DNA of 64,000 nt, from contig NZ_QCXX01000001.1 in assembly GCF_003071065.1 (NCBI RefSeq), positions 678,971 to 742,970 on the forward strand. Reading direction: 5' to 3'. This document shows positions 53,029 through 62,610 of this stretch, piece by piece (within the stretch, counting starts at the first letter, position 1; every line of letters starts with the position of its first letter). The position numbers and the translations under genes are program-made. The DNA comes from Sphingobacterium athyrii (lineage in GTDB: Bacteria > Bacteroidota > Bacteroidia > Sphingobacteriales > Sphingobacteriaceae). The notes beneath the pieces are model-generated. The model had not been told where the DNA came from. It worked only from the letters and a program-made list of their open reading frames with translations, and made no database searches.

Positions 53029-54270
53029 TTATTCAAATTCAGCCTGCAATATACGTACGATATCACGAATGGTATCTTCTTCCAAATCGGTACGTCTAAC
53101 GAGCTCTTCCTCACTGAGTGATAAAACAGATTTTGCAGAGTCTAAACCAACGCGTTTCAACTCATCGATAACCCAGCTCTCAATTTCGTCGCTGAATTCC
53201 TCGATATCCACATCCTCATCAAATTCATCATTCTCACGGTAAACATCGATCTCGTAACCGGTCAGCTTACCAGCCAGTTTAATGTTGTGTCCACCACGTC
53301 CGATTGCCAGGGATACCTGATCCGATTTTAAGTATACAGCAGCAGTTTTATTTTCTTCGTCGATCTTAATTGAGCTGATCCGGGCAGGGCTCAGTGCACG
53401 GGCAATATATAAGGAATGGTTTGTCGTGAAATTAATCACATCAATGTTCTCATTACGCAATTCGCGAACGATACCATGAATACGTGATCCTTTCATACCC
53501 ACACATGCTCCAACTGGATCAATACGATCGTCGTAAGACTCTACAGCCACTTTAGCACGTTCCCCTGGTTCACGGACAATTTTCTTGATGGTAATCAGAC
53601 CATCAAAGATCTCAGGAACCTCAAGCTCAAATAAACGTTGTAGAAACGCAGGTGCCGTACGGGAAATAATGATTTTCGGATTGTTGTTCATCATATCCAC
53701 TTTATGGACTACTGCACGGATACCATCACCTTTTTTGAAATAATCAGCAGGGATCTGTTCCGACTTAGGTAAGATCAATTCATTACCATCCTCATCCAAT
53801 ACCAGGATCTCTTTTTTCCAGATCTGATAAACCTCACCAATAACCAACTCCCCTTCTCTATCTTTATATTTCTTGAAGACTTCATCTTTCTCAAGTTCCA
53901 ATACTTTAGAAACAAGCGTTTGACGGGCTGCCAAAATAGCACGGCGTCCAAAGCTTTCCAAAGTGATCTGCTCGATAAAATCATCGCCTACTTCCAGATC
54001 CTCATCGTGTTTTCTCGCTTCTGCCAACTCGATTTCAAGATCATCATCCTCAGAAAATTCATCTTCAACAACGACACGCGTTCTCCAAATCTCCAAATCT
54101 CCGTTATCTGGATTTACGATAACATCCACATTTTCATCCGTACCGAAACGACGACGGATCATACTACGAAAAACCTCTTCCAATACTGTAATGACCGTAG
54201 GTCTGTCGATATTCTTAAACTCTTTAAACTCCTGAAAAGAGTCTATCAGATTGATGTTGCTGTTACTCAT
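53029..54270 (-). CDS. nusA: Transcription termination/antitermination factor NusA
   Basis: 413 residues: N-terminal RNA polymerase-binding domain (1-130), S1 domain (GELVIGEVYQIWKKEILVL, about 140-200), two KH domains with VGMKGSRIHGIVRELR and AIGRGGHNIKLAGKLTG (cited in part), and a single C-terminal helix-hairpin repeat (about 370-413). It binds nascent RNA and modulates pausing and termination. Encoded between rimP and infB, the usual order. Confidence 0.97.
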   Translation of the reverse strand: MSNSNINLIDSFQEFKEFKNIDRPTVITVLEEVFRSMIRRRFGTDENVDVIVNPDNGDLEIWRTRVVVEDEFSEDDDLEIELAEARKHDEDLEVGDDFIEQITLESFGRRAILAARQTLVSKVLELEKDEVFKKYKDREGELVIGEVYQIWKKEILVLDEDGNELILPKSEQIPADYFKKGDGIRAVVHKVDMMNNNPKIIISRTAPAFLQRLFELEVPEIFDGLITIKKIVREPGERAKVAVESYDDRIDPVGACVGMKGSRIHGIVRELRNENIDVINFTTNHSLYIARALSPARISSIKIDEENKTAAVYLKSDQVSLAIGRGGHNIKLAGKLTGYEIDVYRENDEFDEDVDIEEFSDEIESWVIDELKRVGLDSAKSVLSLSEEELVRRTDLEEDTIRDIVRILQAEFE

Positions 54271-54275
54271 TATTT

Positions 54276-54740
54276 TTAAAATGAAATTACCACTTTTGTT
54301 GCTTTTATTTGATCAAAAGGAAGTTCTTTTTCCACCTCTTGCGCTTTTTTACCTTTTTCTTTTACTTTTTGAAGAATGCTGACCTTTGTCTCGTCAACAG
54401 CCAATAAAGTTCCTTCAATTTTAGTGTTATCGTCCAGTTTAATCTGCACGGTACGGCCTATATTTTTTTGGTACTGCCGGTTATTGACAAAATTAGAATC
54501 TATGCCCGGAGACGAAACCTCCAGACGATAAGCATTATCGATGACATTTTCTTCCTCTAAATGAAAACCAACATGACGGCTCACCTGTGCACAGTCATCA
54601 ATATTAACCCCGTTGTCCCCATCCAGGAGAATTTCCAAAATCTTATTTGGGCGCATCTTTACACTAACAATAAACAAATCCTCGCGATCTGCTATTTTTT
54701 CTTCTATGAGTTCAATGACTCTTTTTTCTACATCTTGCAT
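54276..54740 (-). CDS. rimP: Ribosome maturation factor RimP
   Basis: 154 residues with the two RimP domains: an N-terminal alpha/beta domain (IADREDLFIVSVKMRPNKILEILLDGDNG) with conserved CAQVSRHVGFHLEEENVI following, cited in part, and a small SH3-like C-terminal domain (RTVQIKLDDNTKIEGTLLAVDE). Needed for 30S maturation. First gene of the rimP-nusA-infB unit; 5 bases separate it from nusA. Confidence 0.95.
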   Translation of the reverse strand: MQDVEKRVIELIEEKIADREDLFIVSVKMRPNKILEILLDGDNGVNIDDCAQVSRHVGFHLEEENVIDNAYRLEVSSPGIDSNFVNNRQYQKNIGRTVQIKLDDNTKIEGTLLAVDETKVSILQKVKEKGKKAQEVEKELPFDQIKATKVVISF

Positions 54741-54774
54741 TGTTCTACTGCCTAGAATGCTAAATTAATTGTAT

Positions 54775-54802
54775 TAAAAAAAGGGGGCAATACGAGCCCC
54801 CT
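54775..54802 (-). terminator. Terminator of the S24 repressor gene
   Basis: GGGGGC (54783-54788) pairs with GCCCCC (54796-54801). On the minus strand the stem is followed by a T-run, so it ends transcription of the repressor gene just before the rimP promoter region. Confidence 0.85.
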
Positions 54803-54879
54803 TCCTTTCAGATATGCAAATATAGTATTTTATAAAATAAAAAACAAATCCCCAAACAACTGCGAAATTATTTTTTCTA

Positions 54880-55656
54880 TTATTTCGAATTGTCAACAAC
54901 TGCATTAATTGTTTTTTGCATCTGCGCCATCATACTGGTCAATGTTTCCATCGTCGGTTCAGGTGTTGGCTCCGGCAGTTGTGTGCTAATAAAAGCCTTC
55001 GCTTTCCAAACTTCAAGAATATCAGAAGTCTCCACCCAGTATGGTTCATATGTTTTATTATCAGAAACAAGCTTTAAGCCTTTGTCCTCCTTAAATTTAA
55101 AAGCGATACGCTTGTAAACTACCCCCTCCTCGCGCGATACGACCACATAGGTATGACCGGGCTTTATATCATGCCAATTTTCGACATATTCAGCGACAAT
55201 AATGGATCCCGATGGCAAAGGCAACATCGAATCTCCTTTAATCTCAAATGCCCGAAAAGTCCCCTGCCCGAACATCGGAAGCGAAAACTTCGGAAGCTCA
55301 GCCACATACTCAGGATCGCCATAGCCATTTAAATAGCCCGCGCTCGCCTTAACCGGCACAAGCTCAATGTTTTCACGATCACTACCATCAACAGTTACAC
55401 TCAATACCCTGAGATTAGAAGCATTGCTTTTAGGCACCGGCTTCCACTTATCATCAATCACATCATTTGCCAATTCATCCATGGTTAGCCCATAAAACTC
55501 GGCAATTTTTTTTAGCAATTCATATTTAGGCTCTGCCCTATCTTCTTCATAAGCGCCGACAGAAGCTCTTTTAATCTCCATGATATCAGCAAATTGCTGC
55601 TGCGTAATTTTCTTTCCTTTTCGAAGGAATTTCAAGTTGGATGAAATATTTGACAT
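54880..55656 (-). CDS. LexA-like repressor: XRE helix-turn-helix with S24 peptidase domain
   Basis: 258 residues. The N-terminal XRE DNA-binding domain (about 5-60: LRKGKKITQQQFADIMEIKRASVGAYE, cited in part) is joined to a LexA/CI-type self-cleaving serine peptidase: scissile Ala106-Gly107 in KASAGYLNG, nucleophile Ser143 in KGDSMLP and base Lys182 in VVYKRIAF. DNA damage with RecA would trigger cleavage and derepression, as for LexA and phage CI. The long tail after the peptidase core (to 258) is unusual. Divergent from a GIY-YIG-like gene, which is a likely target. Confidence 0.92.
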   Translation of the reverse strand: MSNISSNLKFLRKGKKITQQQFADIMEIKRASVGAYEEDRAEPKYELLKKIAEFYGLTMDELANDVIDDKWKPVPKSNASNLRVLSVTVDGSDRENIELVPVKASAGYLNGYGDPEYVAELPKFSLPMFGQGTFRAFEIKGDSMLPLPSGSIIVAEYVENWHDIKPGHTYVVVSREEGVVYKRIAFKFKEDKGLKLVSDNKTYEPYWVETSDILEVWKAKAFISTQLPEPTPEPTMETLTSMMAQMQKTINAVVDNSK

Positions 55657-55685
55657 ATTATTTTTTCAAAAAATATTTTGCAAAA

Positions 55686-55725
55686 ACTAAATTTATTAGT
55701 AATATTGTGCCAATAAAATTAGTAA
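55686..55725. promoter_or_regulatory. Candidate operator of the S24 repressor
   Basis: ACTAA and TTAGT (55686-55700) are inverted around 5 bases, and TTAGTAA recurs at 55719-55725, 23 bases from its first occurrence at 55696-55702. Both lie between the divergent starts of the repressor and the GIY-YIG-like gene, so a shared regulatory site is plausible. Confidence 0.45.
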
Positions 55726-55757
55726 ATAAAATTTAAACATCCAAATAATTTAGCATT

Positions 55758-56081
55758 ATGAGCAATTTTATTGTATATATATTAACTGACAACAACAGAA
55801 GATACTTTGAAATCGACTTTACTTCCAATATACTCAGCACTGTAGTAGAGCTTCAGCAAGCGAATAGTTTCACCTTTCAACAGGGGGCCAATTTAAACAG
55901 AATCATCTATTCCGAAGCTTTTTCGAAACTGGCATGCGCAAAAAAGAGAATGAACGAGTTGCAAAATTTCACACACCTACAAATCGAACGAATTATTCGC
56001 AAGAATAACCCGAACTGGAACAACCTCTTCCCACAGCAACAGCAGTCTTACGCCAAGAGAAACAGTAATTACGCCGCCTGA
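55758..56081 (+). CDS. GIY-YIG-fold protein with catalytic residues lost
   Basis: 107 residues. Sequence layout follows small GIY-YIG endonucleases: VYILTDNN first strand, RYFEIDFTSN where 'YIGxT' is expected, YSEAF where the metal-binding Glu sits, ACAKKRMNELQNF where 'AI.REKQLK' sits, and the C-terminal NPNWNNLF. The GIY is replaced by VYI and the YIG by FEI, and the catalytic Arg after the helix is not evident; the Glu in SEAF remains. So it is probably non-nucleolytic, perhaps DNA binding, though that needs testing. Divergent from the LexA-like repressor. Confidence 0.65.
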   Translation: MSNFIVYILTDNNRRYFEIDFTSNILSTVVELQQANSFTFQQGANLNRIIYSEAFSKLACAKKRMNELQNFTHLQIERIIRKNNPNWNNLFPQQQQSYAKRNSNYAA

Positions 56082-56173
56082 TAAAATACAATAAAAAAAG
56101 CCACCTAATTTTTAGTAGGCAGCTATTTATCATAGATCCAGAACAGGATAACCATTAACTAATTTTACATGAA

Positions 56174-58546
56174 TTAAGGATTCTCCGATATACCCGTATT
56201 TTCGCCAACACCTCCTTCGTTGTGATTGCGCTCAGCGGATCCTTCTGTCGATTCCTCTTCCGGCCCAATAAATCCTTCATCCGTCTGCTCATCAACACTT
56301 GTTGAATCACTTTGTTCAGGCTCCGGATCACTATAACGCGGTGTCTCACATTTATACGACTTTGTGATTTCGACCGTAGGTTCAGGAAATTTCCCCTGTG
56401 TATACCCCAATCGCTTATCTTTATAGACGGATTCCAAAAATACACCAAATATAGGTAAAGCTGTTCGGGAACCTTCTCCGGTATGCGAATTCTTGAAGTG
56501 TATGCTTCTTTCATCACATCCAACCCAGATTCCGGTAACCAGATCCTTCGTCACGCCCATATACCAGCCGTCAACATATTCGGAAGATGTCCCGGTCTTA
56601 CCGCCAATTTGATTCTCTTTATCAAAAAGGTCCCACTCCCACAATCCCTGCGATGTACCTCTGGGTTCTTCCATCCCGCCACGCAACATATAAGTCATCA
56701 ACCAGGCATCTTGCTTATCGACAACCTGTTTGCGTTCTGCCTGAAAGGTAGCGATAACATTTCCGTCATGGTCTTCAATTTTAGAAACCAGTAGCGGTGT
56801 GACACGCTCGCCATGATTCATCATCGTCGAGTAACCGTTAACCATTTCAAAGACCGACACATCATTCGGCCCTAGCCCAACAGATGCTACCGGATTGAGC
56901 CTGCTCGTAATGCCGCAACGCTGCGCCGCATCAACAACTTTCGCCGGAGTAACCATATCGGTCAGCTGAACAGTAACCGAGTTAATAGATCGGGCCATCG
57001 CATGACGCAACGACATTTCACGATATGAAAAATTCCAATCTGCATTTTTCGGTTCCCACACTTCTATAGAATCCCCCTTGTCAATCTTTATGGTAACAGG
57101 CTTATCGGTAATCTTATCACAAGGTGACATCCCGGACTCCAGGGCAGCCAGATAAACAAAAGGTTTAAACGTCGAACCGGCTTGTCGTTTCGCCTGCATC
57201 ACGTGATCATATTTAAAATATTGATGATCTATACCGCCTACCCAGGCCTTAATTTCACCCGAATATGGATCCATTGACATCATCCCGGCATTCAACATCA
57301 TGGCATAATATTTTAAGGAATCCATCGTGGACATCTCTTTTTCAATCTTACCATTATCCTTCCAGTTATAGACTTCCATTTTTTTCTTTTTATTCAGAAA
57401 GTAATTAATGCTGTCCGGACTATTTGCATATTTCTTACTGAGGAATGCATAATAAGGGGTCTTCTTTGCCAAATTCTCCAAAAAGTTCGGAATTACTTTT
57501 CCGGAAAGATCACGCCAAGGCTCCTGACCATCCCAGGTATTATTTAAGCGCTGCTGCAACTCAGCCATCTGTTTCGCCACAGCTTCCTCAGCATGTTTCT
57601 GAAGTTTTGAATTGATCGTTGTATATATTTTTAAACCATCCGTATAGATATCGTAATTATTTTCCTCTGACCATTTTTCCAACCATTTAGCCACAGCGGT
57701 ACGCAGATAAGAATCCCCACCAGCATTCACATCCTTATTATTGGCATTCAAGACAATCTTCTCTTTAACTAAAGCATCATAAGCTGCTTTCGTCAGAAAG
57801 CCACTCTTATGCATTTGACTCAACACGGTATTTTTTCGATCAAATGCCTTCTCAGGATTTCTGATCGGATTATACAAAGTTGTTCCCTTCAGCATACCGA
57901 TCAACACCGCTGCTTCATTTTGATTCAGCTGATTAGCTCCTTTTGAAAAATAACGTTTTGCAGCGGTTTCTATACCATAGGCATTATTACTAAAAGAAAC
58001 AGTATTCAGATACATTTCCAATATCTGGTTTTTACTATACCGCTGCTCTAGCTTATAAGCCGTCATCCACTCCTTAAATTTGGTAATGACCAGTCCGGCA
58101 ACAGGCAAACGGGTCAACAGCCCTCCGGCTTTGTTGTAACGCGTGCGGTAAAGATTCTTGGCTAACTGCTGTGTAATCGTACTTGCACCGCGCTTATCTC
58201 CTTTTAACGTAGAGATAATACCCGATCCCAAACCTAAAAAATCAACGCCATTATGCTGATAAAAACGCACATCCTCAGTCGCGATAAGCGCATTAATCAC
58301 CGTTTTAGGAATGCTATCAAAAGGAACCGGGTTCCTATCTTCATCAAAATACCGACCGATCAATACGCTATCAGCGGTATACAATTCAGTCGAAATATTT
58401 AGGCTGGGCATAATGATATCTTTTTTTGTGGGGGAATAGCCAAACAGCCACAAAAAATTAAGTTGTATGGCACAAACCAACACAATAACGAAATATATTG
58501 CAATAACGAGATAACGAAGAATCCGATTCTTTATACGTCTAAACAT
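56174..58546 (-). CDS. Class A penicillin-binding protein (PBP1A-like)
   Basis: 790 residues. One N-terminal transmembrane helix (VIAIYFVIVLVCAIQLNFLW, about 16-35), the GT51 transglycosylase domain with catalytic Glu in TEDVRFYQHNGVD and GASTITQQLAKNLY, then the transpeptidase with STFK (nucleophile Ser near 458), SINS and KTGT (about 651). It polymerises and cross-links peptidoglycan in the periplasm. The C-terminus (about 735-790) is an acidic, Ser/Glu/Gly-rich tail. An ATTCAA/TTGAAT dyad (58566-58581) lies just upstream. Confidence 0.95.
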   Translation of the reverse strand: MFRRIKNRILRYLVIAIYFVIVLVCAIQLNFLWLFGYSPTKKDIIMPSLNISTELYTADSVLIGRYFDEDRNPVPFDSIPKTVINALIATEDVRFYQHNGVDFLGLGSGIISTLKGDKRGASTITQQLAKNLYRTRYNKAGGLLTRLPVAGLVITKFKEWMTAYKLEQRYSKNQILEMYLNTVSFSNNAYGIETAAKRYFSKGANQLNQNEAAVLIGMLKGTTLYNPIRNPEKAFDRKNTVLSQMHKSGFLTKAAYDALVKEKIVLNANNKDVNAGGDSYLRTAVAKWLEKWSEENNYDIYTDGLKIYTTINSKLQKHAEEAVAKQMAELQQRLNNTWDGQEPWRDLSGKVIPNFLENLAKKTPYYAFLSKKYANSPDSINYFLNKKKKMEVYNWKDNGKIEKEMSTMDSLKYYAMMLNAGMMSMDPYSGEIKAWVGGIDHQYFKYDHVMQAKRQAGSTFKPFVYLAALESGMSPCDKITDKPVTIKIDKGDSIEVWEPKNADWNFSYREMSLRHAMARSINSVTVQLTDMVTPAKVVDAAQRCGITSRLNPVASVGLGPNDVSVFEMVNGYSTMMNHGERVTPLLVSKIEDHDGNVIATFQAERKQVVDKQDAWLMTYMLRGGMEEPRGTSQGLWEWDLFDKENQIGGKTGTSSEYVDGWYMGVTKDLVTGIWVGCDERSIHFKNSHTGEGSRTALPIFGVFLESVYKDKRLGYTQGKFPEPTVEITKSYKCETPRYSDPEPEQSDSTSVDEQTDEGFIGPEEESTEGSAERNHNEGGVGENTGISENP

Positions 58547-58924
58547 AAATGGAAATTTATCTTATATTCAACATATTGAATCAGCAAAAGGTTTTACCCC
58601 TGCTCAATATGCGCCTATACGTGTTTCAGGGGCTAAATATACAACTAAATACATCTCCCTAATTAACTATTTACATTTTTTAACAATAAAAAATAAGCAT
58701 TTATTCGAACACGGTCAATAGGTAAAAACACATTTCCCTGACCTTGTTTTGCTCACTATCGCGAATTAAAATGTAAAAAAAATTGAAGAAGGACTTTGTT
58801 GAGATCAATAAGTTAGCTAACGCGTTCCGCAAATATTATACCTACTTTTAATATATTATCTATTTTATTTTAAAATAATAATGATATTTGCTTAAATTTA
58901 GATGTAAACTAGTCAACTATTAGC
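58547..58924. other. Intergenic region between the PBP and rpoN genes
   Basis: 378 bases separating divergent genes. Two RNA-capable dyads lie on the PBP side: ATTCAA/TTGAAT (58566-58581) and CCCCTG/CAGGGG (58597-58602 with 58627-58632), which would fall in the PBP 5' leader. The rpoN side is AT-rich with no clear promoter. No small gene is convincing. Confidence 0.4.
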
Positions 58925-60391
58925 ATGTTAAAACAGACATTACAACAAAAGCTATTACAAAAACTGTCGCCACAACAAATTCAATTTATTAAATTGTTGC
59001 AGGTACCAACAGTTTCATTAGATGCCAGAATAAAAGAAGAATTAGAAGAAAATCCTGCATTAGAAGATGGTAGCTTGACTAATATGACCGATCCAATCGA
59101 AGAATATCCGGATAAAGATCCGGATGACAATTTTGATAACGAAGAAGGTTTCGATTCAGATGATTTCAGTTTGGAGGACTATATACAAGAGGACGATTAC
59201 AAAGATTATGGAAATGGGTATGATTACGGTGATGATGACGAAGACAGAAAAGAAATGCCAGTTGCCATCCAGCACTCTTTCTACGAACAACTGCAACAAC
59301 AGCTAGACCTTCTGGCTTTGGACGATAAGCATTTTTTAATCGGCCAACAAATTATCGGAAGTCTGGACGACGATGGTTACCTGCGACGTCCGATCATAAA
59401 TTTAGTAGATGACCTGGCTTTTGGTCAAAATGTCATGACCGAAGAGCATGAGGTATTGGATATGCTAAAAGTAATCCAGGATTTTGAACCTGCAGGGATT
59501 GGCGCCAGAGATCTCCAGGAATGTCTTTTGATTCAACTACAAAAAAAAGACATTAACAACCCTACAATAAAACTGGCAATTAAAGTCGTTGCCAATTATT
59601 TGGATGAATTCACAAAAAAACATTATGATAAGCTCGAAAAATCTCTGGGAGTTTCGTCTGAAGATTTGAAAAATGTGGTGAATGAAATCCTAAAGCTTAA
59701 CCCAAAACCAGGTGATTCAGGAGCAGTGGCTGGCAAACAGCTTCATATCATTCCCGATTTTCATATCAGCAACAACGATGGCATCCTTCATCTGACCCTG
59801 AATGGACGTAATGCGCCCGAACTCCGCATAAGCCGTGACTATCAGCACATGTTTGAGCATTACGAAAAATCCGATCAAAAGGACAAAAAAATGAAGGAAG
59901 CGGTACAGTTTGTCAAACAAAAACTTGATTCGGCCAAATGGTTCATTGATGCAATCAAACAGCGTCAACAAACCTTGCTCAAAACCATGAATGCCATCAT
60001 GGAATATCAATACGATTATTTTCTTAGCGGTGATGACCGCAAATTGAAACCGATGATATTAAAGGATATCGCCGATAAAATCGACATGGATATCTCGACC
60101 GTTTCCCGTGTGGCAAATTCAAAATATGTACAAACTGAATTTGGAACATTCCTGTTAAAATCATTTTTCTCCGAGGCAATCCAAACTGATTCCGGTGAGG
60201 AAGTTTCGAATAAAGAGGTCAAAAAAATACTGGAAGAGTGCATTGCCAAAGAGAACAAGCGCAAACCATTGGCCGATGAGAAATTAACCGAAATTCTTAA
60301 AGAGAAGGGTTACAATATCGCACGCCGAACCGTGGCAAAATATCGGGAAGCATTAAACATACCCGTCGCAAGATTACGAAAAGAGCTTTAA
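58925..60391 (+). CDS. rpoN: RNA polymerase sigma-54 factor (RpoN)
   Basis: 488 residues. Region I is the glutamine/leucine-rich N-terminus (QQKLLQKLSPQQIQFIKLLQ, cited in part), which contacts activators. Region II is a long acidic linker (about 60-115, with YGDDDEDRKE), more acidic than in Proteobacteria. The core-binding and promoter-binding domains follow, ending with the RpoN box ARRTVAKYRE near 467. It directs transcription of genes needing AAA+ activators; none is encoded here. The stop codon lies in the loop of its own terminator. Confidence 0.96.
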   Translation: MLKQTLQQKLLQKLSPQQIQFIKLLQVPTVSLDARIKEELEENPALEDGSLTNMTDPIEEYPDKDPDDNFDNEEGFDSDDFSLEDYIQEDDYKDYGNGYDYGDDDEDRKEMPVAIQHSFYEQLQQQLDLLALDDKHFLIGQQIIGSLDDDGYLRRPIINLVDDLAFGQNVMTEEHEVLDMLKVIQDFEPAGIGARDLQECLLIQLQKKDINNPTIKLAIKVVANYLDEFTKKHYDKLEKSLGVSSEDLKNVVNEILKLNPKPGDSGAVAGKQLHIIPDFHISNNDGILHLTLNGRNAPELRISRDYQHMFEHYEKSDQKDKKMKEAVQFVKQKLDSAKWFIDAIKQRQQTLLKTMNAIMEYQYDYFLSGDDRKLKPMILKDIADKIDMDISTVSRVANSKYVQTEFGTFLLKSFFSEAIQTDSGEEVSNKEVKKILEECIAKENKRKPLADEKLTEILKEKGYNIARRTVAKYREALNIPVARLRKEL

Positions 60392-60409
60392 GAGCTCTTT
60401 TTTGTTTTT
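60378..60409 (+). terminator. Terminator overlapping the rpoN stop codon
   Basis: AAAGAGCT (60380-60387) pairs with AGCTCTTT (60393-60400) and a T-rich run follows; the TAA lies in the loop. Confidence 0.8.
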
Positions 60410-60472
60410 CCCAACAATCAAATCTAAATTAAGAATAGTATCTTTGTGCCTGAATTAAATAAGCATTAAGGA

Positions 60473-61348
60473 ATGAGCAAAGTAAAAGTTGGAGTTGTAC
60501 AGATGAGCTGTACCGCAAACAAACAAGAGAATCTCGAAAAAGCAATCGCTAAAGTAAAAGAAGCCGCTGCAAAAGGTGCGCAAATTGTGTGTCTGCAAGA
60601 ACTCTTTACTTCTTTATATTTCTGCGATGTCGAAGATTATGACAATTTCGCCCTAGCTGAATCTATCCCGGGTCCGTCTACAGACGCCCTATCCGCTGTT
60701 GCGAAAGAAGCAGGAGTCGTTATTATCGCCTCATTATTTGAAAAAAGAACTGAAGGCCTTTATCATAATACGACGGCTGTGTTGGACGCTGACGGATCCT
60801 ATTTAGGCAAATACCGTAAAATGCATATCCCTGATGATCCGGCATTTTACGAGAAATTCTATTTTACGCCGGGCGACCTGGGTTATAAAGTATTCAAAAC
60901 AAGATTTGGCAAAATCGGCATATTGATCTGTTGGGACCAATGGTATCCCGAAGCATCCAGGATCACCGCATTAATGGGTGCAGAAATTCTTTTCTACCCA
61001 ACGGCAATCGGCTGGGCGACAGATCAGGATGAAGAAACCAACAAGGATCAATACAACGCATGGCAAACCATCCAACGTTCCCATGCTGTAGCAAATGGCG
61101 TACCTGTGGTATCCGTCAACCGTGTCGGATTTGAACAGAATGGCGCCATGAAATTCTGGGGCGGTAGCTTTGTGACAAATGGACAGGGTAAGATATTATA
61201 CCTCGCCTCCCATGACAAAGAAGAAATTGAAGTCGTCGAACTGGATCTAAGTGAATCTGATTATTTTAGAAAACATTGGCCTTTTCTACGTGACCGCAGA
61301 ATAGAAACCTATTCTCCGATCACCAAACGTTTTATTGACGAAGACTAA
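60473..61348 (+). CDS. aguB: N-carbamoylputrescine amidase (AguB)
   Basis: Carbon-nitrogen hydrolase that releases putrescine from N-carbamoylputrescine. The catalytic triad is visible: Glu in LQELFTSLYF (about 43), Lys in YRKMHIPDD (about 114) and Cys in ILICWDQWYPEA (about 154). Other family blocks include ATDQDEETNKDQYNAWQ. The 291-residue length is typical. It lies directly before aguA, giving a complete agmatine-to-putrescine pathway. A TATCTTTG at 60439-60446 may be its -7 element. Confidence 0.93.
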   Translation: MSKVKVGVVQMSCTANKQENLEKAIAKVKEAAAKGAQIVCLQELFTSLYFCDVEDYDNFALAESIPGPSTDALSAVAKEAGVVIIASLFEKRTEGLYHNTTAVLDADGSYLGKYRKMHIPDDPAFYEKFYFTPGDLGYKVFKTRFGKIGILICWDQWYPEASRITALMGAEILFYPTAIGWATDQDEETNKDQYNAWQTIQRSHAVANGVPVVSVNRVGFEQNGAMKFWGGSFVTNGQGKILYLASHDKEEIEVVELDLSESDYFRKHWPFLRDRRIETYSPITKRFIDED

Positions 61349-61363
61349 TAGCAAATCATATTG

Positions 61364-61414
61364 GCCATTTTAATTTTGTGATTCATACGGAAGAACGAAT
61401 TAAAATGGCTTTTT
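61364..61414 (+). terminator. Hairpin between aguB and aguA
   Basis: GCCATTTTAATT (61364-61375) and AATTAAAATGGC (61398-61409) form a 12-bp perfect stem with a 22-base loop, followed by TTTTT. It may reduce read-through from aguB into aguA or make a boundary between two units. Confidence 0.7.
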
Positions 61415-61426
61415 ACATTTTAAAGC

Positions 61427-62503
61427 ATGGAACAAGAAAGCACTTTCACACAGGCGTATTTTAATAATTCTCCAAAAAAACAAGGTTTTTCATTTCCCCC
61501 TGAATGGGCAAAACAAGAAGCGTTGTGGTTGAGCTGGCCGCATAAAGAGGAATCTTGGCCTGGGAAAATTGAAACCATATACAAACCTTATTGCGAATTC
61601 ATTAAAGCTGTTGCGTTTGGACAGAAAGTCAGAATCAATGTCGCGAACGAAGACATGAAGGCTTTTGCGATCGCAGAACTAAAAAAAATAACAGTAGATT
61701 TTAGCAATATTGAATTCTATTTTAATCCAACCAACGACGCTTGGTGTAGAGATCATGGCCCTGCTTTCCTTATCAATCAAACTTCGGGCGCAAAAGCAGT
61801 TGTTGACTGGGGATACAATGCCTGGGGAGGCAAATATCCGCCCTTCGATCTCGATGATGTTGTCCCTACGCGTATAGCCAAAGAGTTTGACCTTCCTCTA
61901 TTTACACCTAATATCGTCATGGAGGGTGGTTCTGTCGAATTCAATGGCGCCGGAACTGTTATGACAACAACAGCATGTTTACTCAATGAAAACCGAAATC
62001 CTAATTTTACAAAAGAGCAAATTGAGACATATCTCAAAGAATTCTATGGGCAAGAGCAGGTGCTGTGGTTGGGCGACGGAATCATTGGTGACGACACAGA
62101 TGGCCATATTGACGACATTACCCGTTTTGTAAATGAAAATACAGTTTTAACCGTTGTCGAAGAAAATCCTGAAGATGAAAACTATGCGATCTTACAGGAG
62201 AATCTGGAAACGCTCCGTTCTTTCAAATTATTAAATGGAGAGTCACTTCATATTGTCGAACTTCCAATGCCTGCACCAGTAATCTATGAGGACACTAGGC
62301 TTCCGGCATCATACGCTAATTTCTATATCGCAAATGATGTCGTCATCGTGCCTATTTTTGATGATGCTAATGATCAGAAAGCATTGGATATCATCCAGGG
62401 TTGTTTTCCATCACGAAAAGTTATTGGGATCAATTCAGTGGACATTATCTGGGGACTGGGAAGTTTTCACTGCCTGAGTCAGCAAGAACCCGCACTCGGT
62501 TAA
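61427..62503 (+). CDS. aguA: Agmatine deiminase (AguA)
   Basis: Converts agmatine to N-carbamoylputrescine and ammonia. 358 residues of the peptidyl-arginine-deiminase fold: WLSWPHKEESWPG N-terminally, NPTNDAWCRDHGP with catalytic Asp, EGGSVEFNGAG, GDDTDGHIDD with the catalytic His, and the nucleophilic Cys in GLGSFHCLSQQEPA near residue 348. It shares substrate flow with AguB upstream. Together they make putrescine from agmatine. Confidence 0.95.
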   Translation: MEQESTFTQAYFNNSPKKQGFSFPPEWAKQEALWLSWPHKEESWPGKIETIYKPYCEFIKAVAFGQKVRINVANEDMKAFAIAELKKITVDFSNIEFYFNPTNDAWCRDHGPAFLINQTSGAKAVVDWGYNAWGGKYPPFDLDDVVPTRIAKEFDLPLFTPNIVMEGGSVEFNGAGTVMTTTACLLNENRNPNFTKEQIETYLKEFYGQEQVLWLGDGIIGDDTDGHIDDITRFVNENTVLTVVEENPEDENYAILQENLETLRSFKLLNGESLHIVELPMPAPVIYEDTRLPASYANFYIANDVVIVPIFDDANDQKALDIIQGCFPSRKVIGINSVDIIWGLGSFHCLSQQEPALG

Positions 62504-62517
62504 CGATAAATTACCCA

Positions 62518-62562
62518 TAAACAGAAAGGCTTACTGACGATGTCAGTAAGCCTTTCTGTTTA
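62518..62562. terminator. Long perfect hairpin after aguA
   Basis: ACAGAAAGGCTTACTGAC (62521-62538) is exactly inverted at 62542-62559 with a 3-base loop. It is symmetrical enough to end transcripts from both directions. Confidence 0.85.
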
Positions 62563-62610
62563 TGGGCCTATAGCCCCTATTGCTCCAATCCACCGCCACC
62601 GGAAAGCAAG

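Noticed and set aside
54880..56081. Prophage remnant
   Set aside because: Only the S24 repressor and one small gene point that way; flanks are housekeeping genes and no structural or integrase gene is present.
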